Below, piece after piece: positions 1-7,680 of a DNA stretch of 64,000 nucleotides. The DNA is taken from assembly GCF_001612885.1 (NCBI RefSeq), contig NZ_BDBH01000017.1, positions 1 through 64,000 on the forward strand. The letters are read 5' to 3'. The notes beneath the pieces are model-generated. The model saw only the letters and a program-made list of their open reading frames with translations. It was not told where the DNA came from and did not search any database. The stretch is from Nocardia harenae NBRC 108248. Its GTDB lineage: Bacteria > Actinomycetota > Actinomycetes > Mycobacteriales > Mycobacteriaceae. Made by a program: the position numbers and the translations under genes. Each line of letters starts with the position of its first letter. Position 1 is the first letter of the stretch.

Positions 1-7
1 CCGGCCC

Positions 8-547
8 CTACAGCTGGTAGGTGGAGTTGATGATGGCGCCCTTGCGGGCGTAGTGGATGAGCGCGTCCTGCACATCCAGCGGGTGCGCCGGAATGACGCC
101 CTCGATCAGGTCCTCCTCGCGCGCGCCGTGCAGCGCCAGCCCGAACCGGCAGGCGAACACCTTGCCGCCCTCCTTGATGAAGGTCGCCAGCGCGTCGTTG
201 ATGTTCTGCTCGCCCGGGAAGCCGCTGTCCCCGGTGGTCGGGAAGCCGCGGGTGGCGATGGCATTGATGGCGCCGGGCCCGTAGAAGTAGATGGCCGACT
301 CGAACCCCTTGCGCAGCGCCCGCGTGGCCTGCAGGATCGCGACGAAGCTCACCGACGACTCGTGCGCGATGCCGTGCACCAGGGTGAAGTAGGTCTCGCC
401 CGCCTCCGCCTTGTAGTCCGGGAAGATCTTGGTGGCGCCGTAGATATTGCTGCCCTTCGGCAGCGCCGGGTGCGGGATCTCCGCCAGCGACGCGGCGATA
501 TTCGCCTCGATGGCCTTGTCGATATCGGTGGTGGTGGGTGCGGACAC
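8..547 (-). CDS. MSMEG_0572/Sll0783-family nitrogen starvation response protein
   Basis: A 179-residue protein with a GTG start at 547, preceded by a GAGGAGA ribosome binding site. The body, with blocks such as YFTLVHGIAHESSVSF, FYGPGAINAIATRGFPTTG and LHGAREEDLIEGVIP, and the C-terminal KGAIINSTYQL match the family found in cyanobacteria (Sll0783) and mycobacteria (MSMEG_0572). That family is induced by nitrogen limitation and normally heads a cluster with a Nit-type nitrilase, a radical SAM enzyme and an acetyltransferase. It is soluble, with no signal peptide or membrane segment. Its biochemical activity is not established. The rest of the cluster would lie beyond the left edge, downstream on the minus strand; this is inference. 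A longer frame reaches 763 but its extra residues look like non-coding DNA. Confidence 0.85.
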   Translation of the reverse strand: MSAPTTTDIDKAIEANIAASLAEIPHPALPKGSNIYGATKIFPDYKAEAGETYFTLVHGIAHESSVSFVAILQATRALRKGFESAIYFYGPGAINAIATRGFPTTGDSGFPGEQNINDALATFIKEGGKVFACRFGLALHGAREEDLIEGVIPAHPLDVQDALIHYARKGAIINSTYQL

Positions 548-873
548 CGGGTCTCCTCGGGGAATAGGGCGTTTCGGGATGACATCGAGTACACGAGCGC
601 GGTATTGCCGAATGGTTACCTCGGGAACAAGTGCGCATGTCTGCTTTCTCACCGAATCCCAGCCTCGGGAATACCCGTAAAGCATTGCGCAGCAACGCTT
701 TACCGAACACCTACTGCGGGAGGCGGGAACCGGTGCGCTGTGCCTGAAATGACCACGAAACACCTCCCCGGCGCACCCCGCCGACCCGTGTCACGCCCGG
801 AACACACCGCGAAACACTCCCGCAATCCACCCGCCGCGAACCCCCGCGGCACCCCCCGCTACCGTGAACCCCC
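548..873. promoter_or_regulatory. Divergent intergenic region with a candidate 27-bp operator
   Basis: This 326-bp gap separates the nitrogen-starvation gene (leftward) from lpqI (rightward) and has no plausible gene. At 677-703 there is an imperfect palindrome: GTAAAGC and TTGC on the left, GCAA and GCTTTAC on the right, around a GCA centre. Its size and symmetry fit a dimeric repressor. I could not fit a clear GlnR box despite the nitrogen-related gene next to it. Confidence 0.4.
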
Positions 874-2025
874 ATGCGGAGACCCCTGCTGCTGCTCGCC
901 CTCGTCGCCGCGCTCACCACCGCCTGCTCGAGCGGCGATGTCACCCGCACCGCCACCGAGACCACCACCTCCGCCCCTGCCCCCGCGCCGGCGACGGCCA
1001 CCACCGTCGCCCGCGACTGCGGCGCCGAGTTCCTCGCCACCCTCAGCACCAGGCAGAAGCTGGCCCAGCTGCTCACCGTCGGCGTCACCGACGCCGCGGA
1101 CGCGGCGAACGTGGTGCGCAGCGAGCAGATCGGCGGCATCTTCATCGGCGGCTGGACCGACCGCGCGCTGCTCGCGGGCGGCCAGATCAACCCGGTCAAG
1201 GCGGCCTCGCCGATCCCGCTCATGGTCACCATCGACGAGGAGGGTGGCCGCGTCTCCCGGGTGAAGGACCTGATCGGCCCCGCGCCGTCCGCCCGCGTGG
1301 TCGCGCAGACCATGTCCCCCGACGAGTTCTACGCCGCCTCGGTGCAGCGCCTCACCAAGCTGCGCGACCTCGGCGTCACCGTGAACTTCGCCCCCGACGT
1401 CGACGTGAGCAGCCAGCCGGACGACACCGTGATCGGCGACCGCTCGTTCTCCGACGACCCGGAGCAGGTCACCGTCTACGCCGACGCCTACATCCGCGCG
1501 CTGCACGAGACCGGCGTCGGCGGCGTGCTCAAGCACTTCCCCGGCCACGGCTCCGGCTCCGGCGATTCGCACACCGGCGCCGTGCGCACCCCGCCCTTCG
1601 CCCAGCTGCAGGCCAGCGACCTGGTGCCGTTCCGCAACCTGGTCGGCTCCGGCCTCGGCGTCATGATCGGCCACCTGGACGTGCCCGGGCTGACCACCGC
1701 GAACGTCCCCGCCAGCATCAGCCCCCAGGTCATGCAGCTGCTGCGCACCGGCACCGGCTACGGCGCCGCTCCGTTCACCGGCCCGATCTTCACCGACGAC
1801 CTCGGCGGCATGGCAGCCATCACCGACCGCATGTCGATCGAGGACGCCGTCGAGGCGGCCCTGGTCGCCGGTGCCGACAATGCGCTGTGGATCAGCACCG
1901 ACGCCGTCCCGTCCGTGCTCGACCGGCTGGAGCAGGCCGTCGCCGCGGGTACGCTGCCGATTTCCCGGGTCGATGCCTCGGTTTTGCGCATGGCCGCCTA
2001 CAAGGGCGCGCTTCCGGCCTGCTGA
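874..2025 (+). CDS. lpqI: Glycoside hydrolase family 3 beta-N-acetylglucosaminidase lipoprotein (LpqI-like)
   Basis: A 383-residue exported hydrolase. The N-terminus is a lipoprotein-type signal with a relaxed lipobox (LTTAC, Cys about residue 18), followed by a Ser/Thr/Pro linker. The GH3/NagZ signature KHFPGHG lies near residue 220 and is followed by the DSH loop that carries the NagZ Asp-His acid/base dyad. IFTDDLGGM near residue 305 supplies the nucleophile Asp. The family removes terminal GlcNAc from muropeptides during cell-wall recycling; the lipid anchor would place it outside the membrane. In M. tuberculosis lpqI also sits immediately before a TetR gene (Rv0238), as here. The assignment is strong for family and good for orthology. 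Confidence 0.88.
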   Translation: MRRPLLLLALVAALTTACSSGDVTRTATETTTSAPAPAPATATTVARDCGAEFLATLSTRQKLAQLLTVGVTDAADAANVVRSEQIGGIFIGGWTDRALLAGGQINPVKAASPIPLMVTIDEEGGRVSRVKDLIGPAPSARVVAQTMSPDEFYAASVQRLTKLRDLGVTVNFAPDVDVSSQPDDTVIGDRSFSDDPEQVTVYADAYIRALHETGVGGVLKHFPGHGSGSGDSHTGAVRTPPFAQLQASDLVPFRNLVGSGLGVMIGHLDVPGLTTANVPASISPQVMQLLRTGTGYGAAPFTGPIFTDDLGGMAAITDRMSIEDAVEAALVAGADNALWISTDAVPSVLDRLEQAVAAGTLPISRVDASVLRMAAYKGALPAC

Positions 2026-2067
2026 GCGCACCCGGCGAATGCTGGGCTATTCCGGGTCGGCGCGAAC

Positions 2068-2081
2068 TTACCTTGGAGTAA
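2068..2081. promoter_or_regulatory. TTAC-N6-GTAA operator (site A) before the TetR gene
   Basis: The sequence TTACCTTGGAGTAA lies 35 bp upstream of the TetR start codon, in a position suited to autoregulation. The same TTAC-N6-GTAA form recurs at 6273, 20495 and 53727. It aligns with the 6270 site over 15 of 20 positions when flanks are included. Binding by the adjacent TetR protein is inferred, not shown. Confidence 0.6.
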
Positions 2082-2115
2082 TATAAGAGCCTCACCATGT
2101 GGTAGGAGAGAGTGG

Positions 2116-2715
2116 ATGGCGGGCGGAACGAAGCGGCTCCCTCGGGCGGTACGGGAGCAGCAGATGCTGGACGCCGCGGTCGAGGTATTCGCGCGGAAGG
2201 GCTTCCACGACACCTCGATGGATGCCATCGCCGCCGAGGCGCAGATCTCCAAGCCCATGCTCTACCTCTACTACGGCTCCAAGGACGAGCTCTTCCGTGC
2301 CTGCATCCAGCGCGAGGGGCTGCGCTTCATCGAATCCGTCGCGCCGGCGGGAAATCCCCAGCTCACTCCGCACGAGCAGCTCCGCACCGCGCTGGAGGGC
2401 TTCCTCGGCTTCGTGGACAGCAACCGCAAATCCTGGCAGGTGCTCTACCGGCAGGCGATCGGGCAGGAGTCCTTCGCCTCCGAGATCGAGAACGCCAGGG
2501 AGCGGGTCATCGAACTCACCGCGAAGCTGCTGGAATCCAGCGCCAGGTATGCCGAACCGGGCACCAACTTCGATATTGTCGCCGCAGCCGTGATCGGTGC
2601 GGGCGAGGCCATCGCCGACCGCGTCGCCGGGGGCCGCATCGAGGTCGCCGAGGCCGTCGACCTCCTCGACGACCTGGCCTGGCGCGGTCTGGCGGGCCGC
2701 AAGAAGTCCGAGTAG
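2116..2715 (+). CDS. TetR/AcrR-family transcriptional regulator (Rv0238-like)
   Basis: A 199-residue regulator with an ATG start and an AGGAGAG ribosome binding site at 2104-2110. The TetR helix-turn-helix is at about residues 15-60 (TSMDAIAAEAQISKPMLYLYYGSKDELF), followed by an all-helical ligand-binding domain. Its position between lpqI and htdX/fabG4 matches Rv0238 in M. tuberculosis. A palindrome TTAC-N6-GTAA sits 35 bp upstream, and copies precede fadA2/fabG4, fadE5 and the EtfD-like gene. I infer that this protein represses fatty-acid beta-oxidation genes and senses an acyl-CoA or fatty acid. The ligand cannot be read from the sequence. Confidence 0.88.
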   Translation: MAGGTKRLPRAVREQQMLDAAVEVFARKGFHDTSMDAIAAEAQISKPMLYLYYGSKDELFRACIQREGLRFIESVAPAGNPQLTPHEQLRTALEGFLGFVDSNRKSWQVLYRQAIGQESFASEIENARERVIELTAKLLESSARYAEPGTNFDIVAAAVIGAGEAIADRVAGGRIEVAEAVDLLDDLAWRGLAGRKKSE

Positions 2716-2723
2716 AGGTTGCG

Positions 2724-3833
2724 ATGTTCGGAGTCCTCACGCCGTGTGCGCACGGCGCGGTCAGGCACGGGATAGCCCCCGGCGAGTGGTATGCCCAGCT
2801 CTGCGGGCTCTGCCTCGGGCTGCGCGACGAGCACGGGCAGCTCGCCCGGACCGCGACCAACACCGACGCCATGGCGCTGACCGTGCTCACCGAGGCGCAG
2901 TCGCCCGCCGTCCCGGCCCGCAGCGGGGTCGGGCCGTGCGCGCTGCGCGGTATGCGGAAGGCCGAGGTGGCTGTGTCGCCGGGGGTGCGGCTGGCGAGTA
3001 CGGCCTCGCTGCTGCTCGGCTCGGCCAAGCTGGAGGACCACGTCCGCGACGGCGACATCCGGCGCGGGGCCAGGCGGCCGGTCGCCGCGGTCTCCGGCCG
3101 CTGGGCCAGGCGGGCCGCGCTCCAGGCGGATTCGATCGGGCTCGACATCGGTCCGATGGTCATGGCCATCGCCGAACAGTCCGCCCTGGAATCGCACTCC
3201 CAGCTCACGCTGGAGGACCTGCTCGCGCCCAGCGCCTTCTGCGCGGGCGAGCTCACCGCGCACACCGCCGTGCTGGCGGGCAAGCCGGAGAACGCCGAAG
3301 CGCTGCGCGCGACCGGTCGCCACTTCGGCGCATTGGCCCACCTCGCCGACGCCGTCGAGGACCTCGACGACGACCTCGCCGCAGGCAAGTTCAACCCGCT
3401 CGCCGCCACCGGAACCACCCGCGTCGAGGCCTACCGCGCCATGCGCGAGGCCGAGCGCGGCCTGCACACCGCCATCACCGACGCCGGGCTCGACACCACC
3501 CCGACCGTGCGCTGGGTGCTGCTCGACCCGCTCGAGGGGCTGCTGCACCGCCTCGGCCACGAACTCGGCGTGCTGCACGCCAGGCGGCGGCCGCGGCACA
3601 ACCCGGTCGCCGTCTTCCCGCAGGCCCCCGCCCCGAAGCCCGGGCTGCTGGAGGGAATCGGCCTGCTTTTTCAATACCCCACCGGCTACGCCTGTTTCGC
3701 CTCGCACCGGCGCCCGTGCAGCGGCGAGCGCAAGAATTCCTGGCTCTCCCGCATGGACTGCGGCGACGCCTGCGAGTGCTGCGACTGCAGCAACTGCTGC
3801 TGCGACTGCGATTGCTGCGACTGCAACTGCTGA
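2724..3833 (+). CDS. DUF5685-family protein with a cysteine-packed C-terminal tail
   Basis: A 369-residue protein starting at ATG 2724, 8 bp after the TetR stop, so it is probably co-transcribed. The N-terminus (MFGVLTPC, then CGLCLGLRDEHG, with Cys 8, 27 and 30) and the largely helical middle fit the DUF5685 family, which has no assigned function. The last 26 residues (344-369) contain 13 cysteines mixed with Asp and Asn, for example CCCDCDCCDCNC, and the frame stays open to a clean TGA. Such a tail could bind metal or form an iron-sulfur or zinc cluster. There is no signal peptide, so a cytosolic, reduced environment is likely. A Cys pair is also present before the tail (about residues 318-332). 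Confidence 0.8.
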   Translation: MFGVLTPCAHGAVRHGIAPGEWYAQLCGLCLGLRDEHGQLARTATNTDAMALTVLTEAQSPAVPARSGVGPCALRGMRKAEVAVSPGVRLASTASLLLGSAKLEDHVRDGDIRRGARRPVAAVSGRWARRAALQADSIGLDIGPMVMAIAEQSALESHSQLTLEDLLAPSAFCAGELTAHTAVLAGKPENAEALRATGRHFGALAHLADAVEDLDDDLAAGKFNPLAATGTTRVEAYRAMREAERGLHTAITDAGLDTTPTVRWVLLDPLEGLLHRLGHELGVLHARRRPRHNPVAVFPQAPAPKPGLLEGIGLLFQYPTGYACFASHRRPCSGERKNSWLSRMDCGDACECCDCSNCCCDCDCCDCNC

Positions 3834-3906
3834 CCCGCCCGGAATCGCGCCGCCCCTGGCCTGTCCTGACGTGAAGCCGCCGCCCCCGGCCGCAACTCAC
3901 CGAATG

Positions 3907-3946
3907 CGAAGGGCCGCACCTCCCCCCTGGGAGGTGCGGCCCTTCG
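3907..3946. terminator. Bidirectional hairpin terminator
   Basis: Two 17-base arms starting CGAAGGGCCGCACC form a perfect stem around a short C-rich loop, between the converging DUF5685 and htdX genes. There is no strong T run, so its use as a terminator is inferred from position and stem strength. Confidence 0.65.
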
Positions 3947-3975
3947 ACATTCCCGCCGCCCGAAGCGGCGAAGAC

Positions 3976-4854
3976 TCAGCGCAGCGTGCCGGTCAGGTGC
4001 GGATACCCCTTCTTCGGGTGCCGCAGGGCGAGATCCCACCCACCCTCGACCTTGTCCGCGTACACATTCACCGACGAGGGCAGCAGAATCGGCTTCCCGA
4101 ACTTCACCGCGTACGCCACCTTCCCCGGCACCCGCCCCTCGACCGCACCGAGAATCTTGGCCGCCGACCACATCCCGTGCGCGATCGGCCGCGGGAACCC
4201 GAACGCCTTGGCGCCGAGTGCGGAGACGTGAATCGGGTTGCGGTCACCGGAGGCGGCCGCGTACCGGTTGATCTGCTGCTGATCCGGCCGCCAGGTGAGC
4301 AGCGGCGGCGGCGGAACCTCGTCCGGCTTCGGCTCGCCCTTCGGTCCGCCGGAGAGCGAGGTGCGCTGCTGGTGCAGGAAGGTCGTGACCTGTCGCCACA
4401 CGAGCTCGCGCCCCACGCTGATCTCACTGATCGCGTCGACCAGCAGCCCCTTCGGGTGCTCGCGCAGATTCTCGATGTGCGCGGTGACGTCCAGCGGCTC
4501 GGCGACCGAGATGTCCCTCGCCCGCTCGATCAGGTTCTCCGCGTGCACCGCGCCGACCGCGACGAACGGGAAGTCGCGCGCCACCACCAGCTGCATCACC
4601 ACCGGGAAGGTGAGGATGAACGGGTAGGTCAGCGGCAGCGCGTCGCGCAAGCGCAGCCCGGTGGCCCGGCAGTACGCGGCCAGGTGCTCCGGATCGACCC
4701 GCAGGCCGTCCAGCTTGATCGCGCGGTCCGGGATGGCCGAGCCGCGCTTGCCGAGCGGCACCGCGCCGAGCGCCGCCTTCAGGTACAGGCTGCCGTTCGA
4801 CCTCGGCTGGTCGATGGTGATCACGTCGGTCCCTGTGCGCACGGGCACCGTCAC
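3976..4854 (-). CDS. htdX: MaoC-type (R)-3-hydroxyacyl dehydratase (HtdX-like)
   Basis: A 292-residue double hot-dog hydratase. The C-terminal MaoC domain carries the hydratase signature near residues 202-225 (SGDRNPIHVS then FGFPRPIAHGMWSAAK), whose Asp and His perform hydration/dehydration of 3-hydroxyacyl thioesters. The N-terminal half is a second, degenerate hot-dog fold. The start ATG overlaps the fabG4 stop by 4 bases (ATGA), indicating translational coupling. The pairing with fabG4 and divergent fadA2 copies Rv0241c-Rv0242c-Rv0243. The likely role is dehydration of long 3-hydroxyacyl-CoA or -ACP in lipid synthesis or breakdown. Confidence 0.88.
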   Translation of the reverse strand: MTVPVRTGTDVITIDQPRSNGSLYLKAALGAVPLGKRGSAIPDRAIKLDGLRVDPEHLAAYCRATGLRLRDALPLTYPFILTFPVVMQLVVARDFPFVAVGAVHAENLIERARDISVAEPLDVTAHIENLREHPKGLLVDAISEISVGRELVWRQVTTFLHQQRTSLSGGPKGEPKPDEVPPPPLLTWRPDQQQINRYAAASGDRNPIHVSALGAKAFGFPRPIAHGMWSAAKILGAVEGRVPGKVAYAVKFGKPILLPSSVNVYADKVEGGWDLALRHPKKGYPHLTGTLR

Positions 4855-6215
4855 GCTCCGATCATCGCCTGGCCGCAGACGCGGAGGATATTGCCGTTCA
4901 CCGCGTTCGAGGCCGGGCAGGCGAAGTAGGCGATGGCCTCCGCGACGTCGACGGTCTGGCCGCCCTGCAGCAGCGAGCTGAGCAGCCGCCCGCCCTCGCG
5001 GGTGGCGACCGGGATGGCCGCGGTCATGGCGGTCTCGATGAAGCCGGGCGCCACCGCGTTGATGGTGATGCCCTTCTCGGCCAGCTTCGGCGCCTCGGCG
5101 TTCACCATGCCGATCACGCCCGCCTTGGAGGCGCCGTAGTTGGTCTGACCGCGGTTGCCCGCGATGCCCGCGATCGAGGAGACATCGATCACCCGGCCGC
5201 CCTCGGCGAGCGCGCCCCGCGCCACCAAGCCCTCGGTGATCCGGTGCGGCGCAGCGAGGTTGACGTTGATGACGGCGTTCCAGCGGCCCTCGTCCATATT
5301 GGCGAGCAGCTTGTCCCTGGTGATGCCGGCGTTGTGCACGATGATGTCGAGCTTGCCGAAGCGGCCGGTGACGAACTCGGCCAGCTTCTCGGCGGCGTCC
5401 GGCGCGGTGACGTCCAGCGCCAGCGCGGTGCCGCCGACCTTGTTCGCGGTCTGCGAGAGCGCCTCGCCCGCGGCCGGGATGTCGGCCACGATCACGGTGG
5501 CGCCGTCCCGCGCGAAGACCTCGGCGATGGTGGCGCCGATCCCCCGCGCCGCACCGGTGACCACGGCGACCTTGCCCGCCAGCGGCCGATCCCAGTCCAG
5601 CCCGGTGACCGCCGCGTCGTCCTTGCCCACCCGGATGACCTGGCCGTCCACGAAGGCCGACTTGGCCGAGAGCACGAAGCGCAGCGTGGACTCCAGCCCG
5701 GTCGCGGCGGGGGACGCTTCCGGGTGCAGGTAGACCAGCTGCGCGGTGCCGCCGCGGAGCAGCTCCTTGCCGACGCTGCGGGTGAAGCCCTCCAGCGCGC
5801 GCTGCGCGATCTGCTCGTCGGCCGACGCGGTCAGCTCCGGGGTGGTGCCGATGACCAGCACCCGGCCGGAGGGCGCGATGCTGCGCATGGCCGGCTGGAA
5901 GAACTCGAAGAGCTGCGACAGCTCCTCGACCGTGCCGATGCCGGTGGCGTCGAAGACCAGCGCGCCGTACTTGGTGCCCTGGGCGAGCGTGTCGGCGAAG
6001 GTGTAGTCGGTGAGCAGCGCGCGGATCGGCTCGGCTACCCGGCCCTTGCCGCCGAGCAGCACCGGGCCAGGCAGCGCCGGCTCACCCGGCTGGTAGCGGC
6101 GCAGCGCCTCCGGCTGCGGCAGCCCCAGCTTGCCCGCCAGGAACTTGCCCGGACCGGAGTGGACGAAGGAGCCGTAGAGGTTGGGCGCACCTTTTGCGGC
6201 AGAGGACTTGGCCAC
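4851..6215 (-). CDS. fabG4: 3-oxoacyl-ACP/CoA reductase, high-molecular-weight FabG4 type
   Basis: A 454-residue SDR with an extra N-terminal half. Residues about 1-205 form a degenerate flavodoxin-like domain typical of FabG4. The catalytic short-chain dehydrogenase follows, with the nucleotide loop TGAARGIG near 223, and Ser, Tyr and Lys in DVSSIAG and YGASKAG near 340-360. FabG4 prefers NADH and reduces 3-oxoacyl-CoA. It is the first gene of the fabG4-htdX operon. Site B of the TTAC-N6-GTAA palindrome lies about 58 bp upstream, shared with divergent fadA2. Confidence 0.9.
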   Translation of the reverse strand: MAKSSAAKGAPNLYGSFVHSGPGKFLAGKLGLPQPEALRRYQPGEPALPGPVLLGGKGRVAEPIRALLTDYTFADTLAQGTKYGALVFDATGIGTVEELSQLFEFFQPAMRSIAPSGRVLVIGTTPELTASADEQIAQRALEGFTRSVGKELLRGGTAQLVYLHPEASPAATGLESTLRFVLSAKSAFVDGQVIRVGKDDAAVTGLDWDRPLAGKVAVVTGAARGIGATIAEVFARDGATVIVADIPAAGEALSQTANKVGGTALALDVTAPDAAEKLAEFVTGRFGKLDIIVHNAGITRDKLLANMDEGRWNAVINVNLAAPHRITEGLVARGALAEGGRVIDVSSIAGIAGNRGQTNYGASKAGVIGMVNAEAPKLAEKGITINAVAPGFIETAMTAAIPVATREGGRLLSSLLQGGQTVDVAEAIAYFACPASNAVNGNILRVCGQAMIGA

Positions 6216-6269
6216 TGTTCCTACCTATTCTCTCGGGTGTCGGCGTGCTGGGGTGCTGTGTCGACAAAT

Positions 6270-6289
6270 AACTTACTCCAGAGTAAGTT
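6270..6289. promoter_or_regulatory. Palindromic operator (site B) between fabG4 and fadA2
   Basis: A near-perfect 20-bp palindrome: AACTTACTC and GAGTAAGTT around a CA centre, containing the core TTACTCCAGAGTAA at 6273-6286. It sits in the 108-bp divergent promoter region, 35 bp from the fadA2 start codon, so one bound dimer could control both directions. Confidence 0.7.
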
Positions 6290-6323
6290 TAGTGTAAACA
6301 CCGACCACGACGGGGAGACACGA

Positions 6324-7622
6324 GTGACCACCTCAGCCAAGAACACGTCCACGCGCCCGGTCGCGATCGTGGGCGGCAACCGCATTCCGTTTGCCCGTTC
6401 CGACAGGGCCTATGCGCACGCCTCGAACCAGGACATGTTCACCGCCGCGCTGGACGGGCTGGTGAGCCGGTTCGGGCTGCAGGGCGAGCGGCTCGGCATG
6501 GTGGCGGGCGGCGCGGTGCTCAAGCGGGTCGGCGAGCACAGCCTGATCCGGGAGAGCGTGCTCGGCAGCACCCTCTCGCCCTACACCCCCGCGCACGACC
6601 TGCAGCTCGCCTGCGGCACCGGCCTGCAGGCCGTGGTCACCGTCGGCGACGCCATCGCGCTCGGCCGCATCGAGGCGGGCATCGGCGGCGGCACCGACAC
6701 CACCTCGGACGCCCCCATCGGCGTCAGCGAGGGGCTGCGCGAGTGGATGCTCGACATCAACCGCGCCAAGACCGGCGCCGATCGCGCCAAGCTGGTCGGC
6801 AGGCTGCGCCCGGGGATGGTCGGCATCGAGATCCCGCGCAATGCCGAGCCGCGCACCGGCCTCTCCATGGGCGAGCACGCCGCCATCACGGCGAAGGAGT
6901 TCGGCATCGCCCGCGAGGCGCAGGACGAGCTGGCCTACCTCTCGCACAAGAACATGGCCGCCGCCTACGATCGCGGCTTCTTCGACGACCTCATCACCCC
7001 CTTCCTCGGCCTGACCAGGGACGACAACCTGCGCCCCGGCTCCACGGTCGAGAAGCTCGCCACCCTGAAGCCGGTCTTCGGCGTCAAGGCGGGCGGCGCC
7101 ACGATGACCGCGGGCAACTCCACCCCGCTCACCGACGGCGCGTCGGCGGTGCTGCTCTCCAGCGAGGAGTGGGCCGCCGAGCGCAACCTGCCCGTGCTCG
7201 CGCACCTGGTGGACAGCGAGGTCGCCGCCGTCGACTACATCCACGGCCCCGACGGCCTGCTCATGGCCCCCACCTACGCCGTCCCCCGGCTACTGGCCCG
7301 CAACGGGCTCACCCTGCAGGACTTCGACTACTACGAGATCCACGAGGCCTTCGCCTCCGTGGTGCTCTGCACCCTCGCCGCCTGGGAGTCGGACGCGTAC
7401 TGCAAGGAGCGGCTCGGGTTGGACGGTGCGCTCGGGTCGATCGATCGCAGCAAGCTCAATGTGAACGGTTCCTCGCTGGCCGCGGGGCATCCGTTCGCTG
7501 CCACCGGCGGGCGGATCGTGGCCTCGACCGCCAAGTTGCTCGCGGAGAACGGTGGGGGCCGGGCGCTGGTCTCCATCTGTGCTGCCGGTGGGCAGGGAGT
7601 GGTGGCGATCATCGAGCGCTAG
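6324..7622 (+). CDS. fadA2: Acetyl-CoA acyltransferase (thiolase), FadA2-like
   Basis: A 432-residue thiolase with a GTG start at 6324, chosen because the protein then begins VTTSAKNTSTRPVAIVGGNR like M. tuberculosis FadA2. The acyl-accepting Cys is in LACGTGLQ near residue 97. The catalytic His is in NGSSLAAGHPFAATG near 388, and the second Cys in CAAGGQG near 418. It would perform the last, thiolytic step of fatty-acid beta-oxidation, and a terminator follows directly. In M. tuberculosis fadE5 follows in convergent orientation; here fadE5 is about 11 kb away. Confidence 0.92.
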   Translation: MTTSAKNTSTRPVAIVGGNRIPFARSDRAYAHASNQDMFTAALDGLVSRFGLQGERLGMVAGGAVLKRVGEHSLIRESVLGSTLSPYTPAHDLQLACGTGLQAVVTVGDAIALGRIEAGIGGGTDTTSDAPIGVSEGLREWMLDINRAKTGADRAKLVGRLRPGMVGIEIPRNAEPRTGLSMGEHAAITAKEFGIAREAQDELAYLSHKNMAAAYDRGFFDDLITPFLGLTRDDNLRPGSTVEKLATLKPVFGVKAGGATMTAGNSTPLTDGASAVLLSSEEWAAERNLPVLAHLVDSEVAAVDYIHGPDGLLMAPTYAVPRLLARNGLTLQDFDYYEIHEAFASVVLCTLAAWESDAYCKERLGLDGALGSIDRSKLNVNGSSLAAGHPFAATGGRIVASTAKLLAENGGGRALVSICAAGGQGVVAIIER

Positions 7623-7642
7623 CTCCTCGCCTTTCTCGTTGC

Positions 7643-7675
7643 GGCACCCGGGTTTCCGCCCGGGTGCCGTTTTCG
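7643..7675 (+). terminator. Rho-independent terminator after fadA2
   Basis: The 10-base arm GGCACCCGGG pairs with CCCGGGTGCC across a 6-base loop and is followed by GTTTTCGTT. It lies 20 bp past the fadA2 stop, just before the converging hipA gene. Confidence 0.8.
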
Positions 7676-7680
7676 TTGCA

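Noticed and set aside
600..660. A GlnR box near the nitrogen-starvation gene
   Set aside because: GTTAC and GAAC occur near 614-632 but the spacing and second half do not match the known box well enough.
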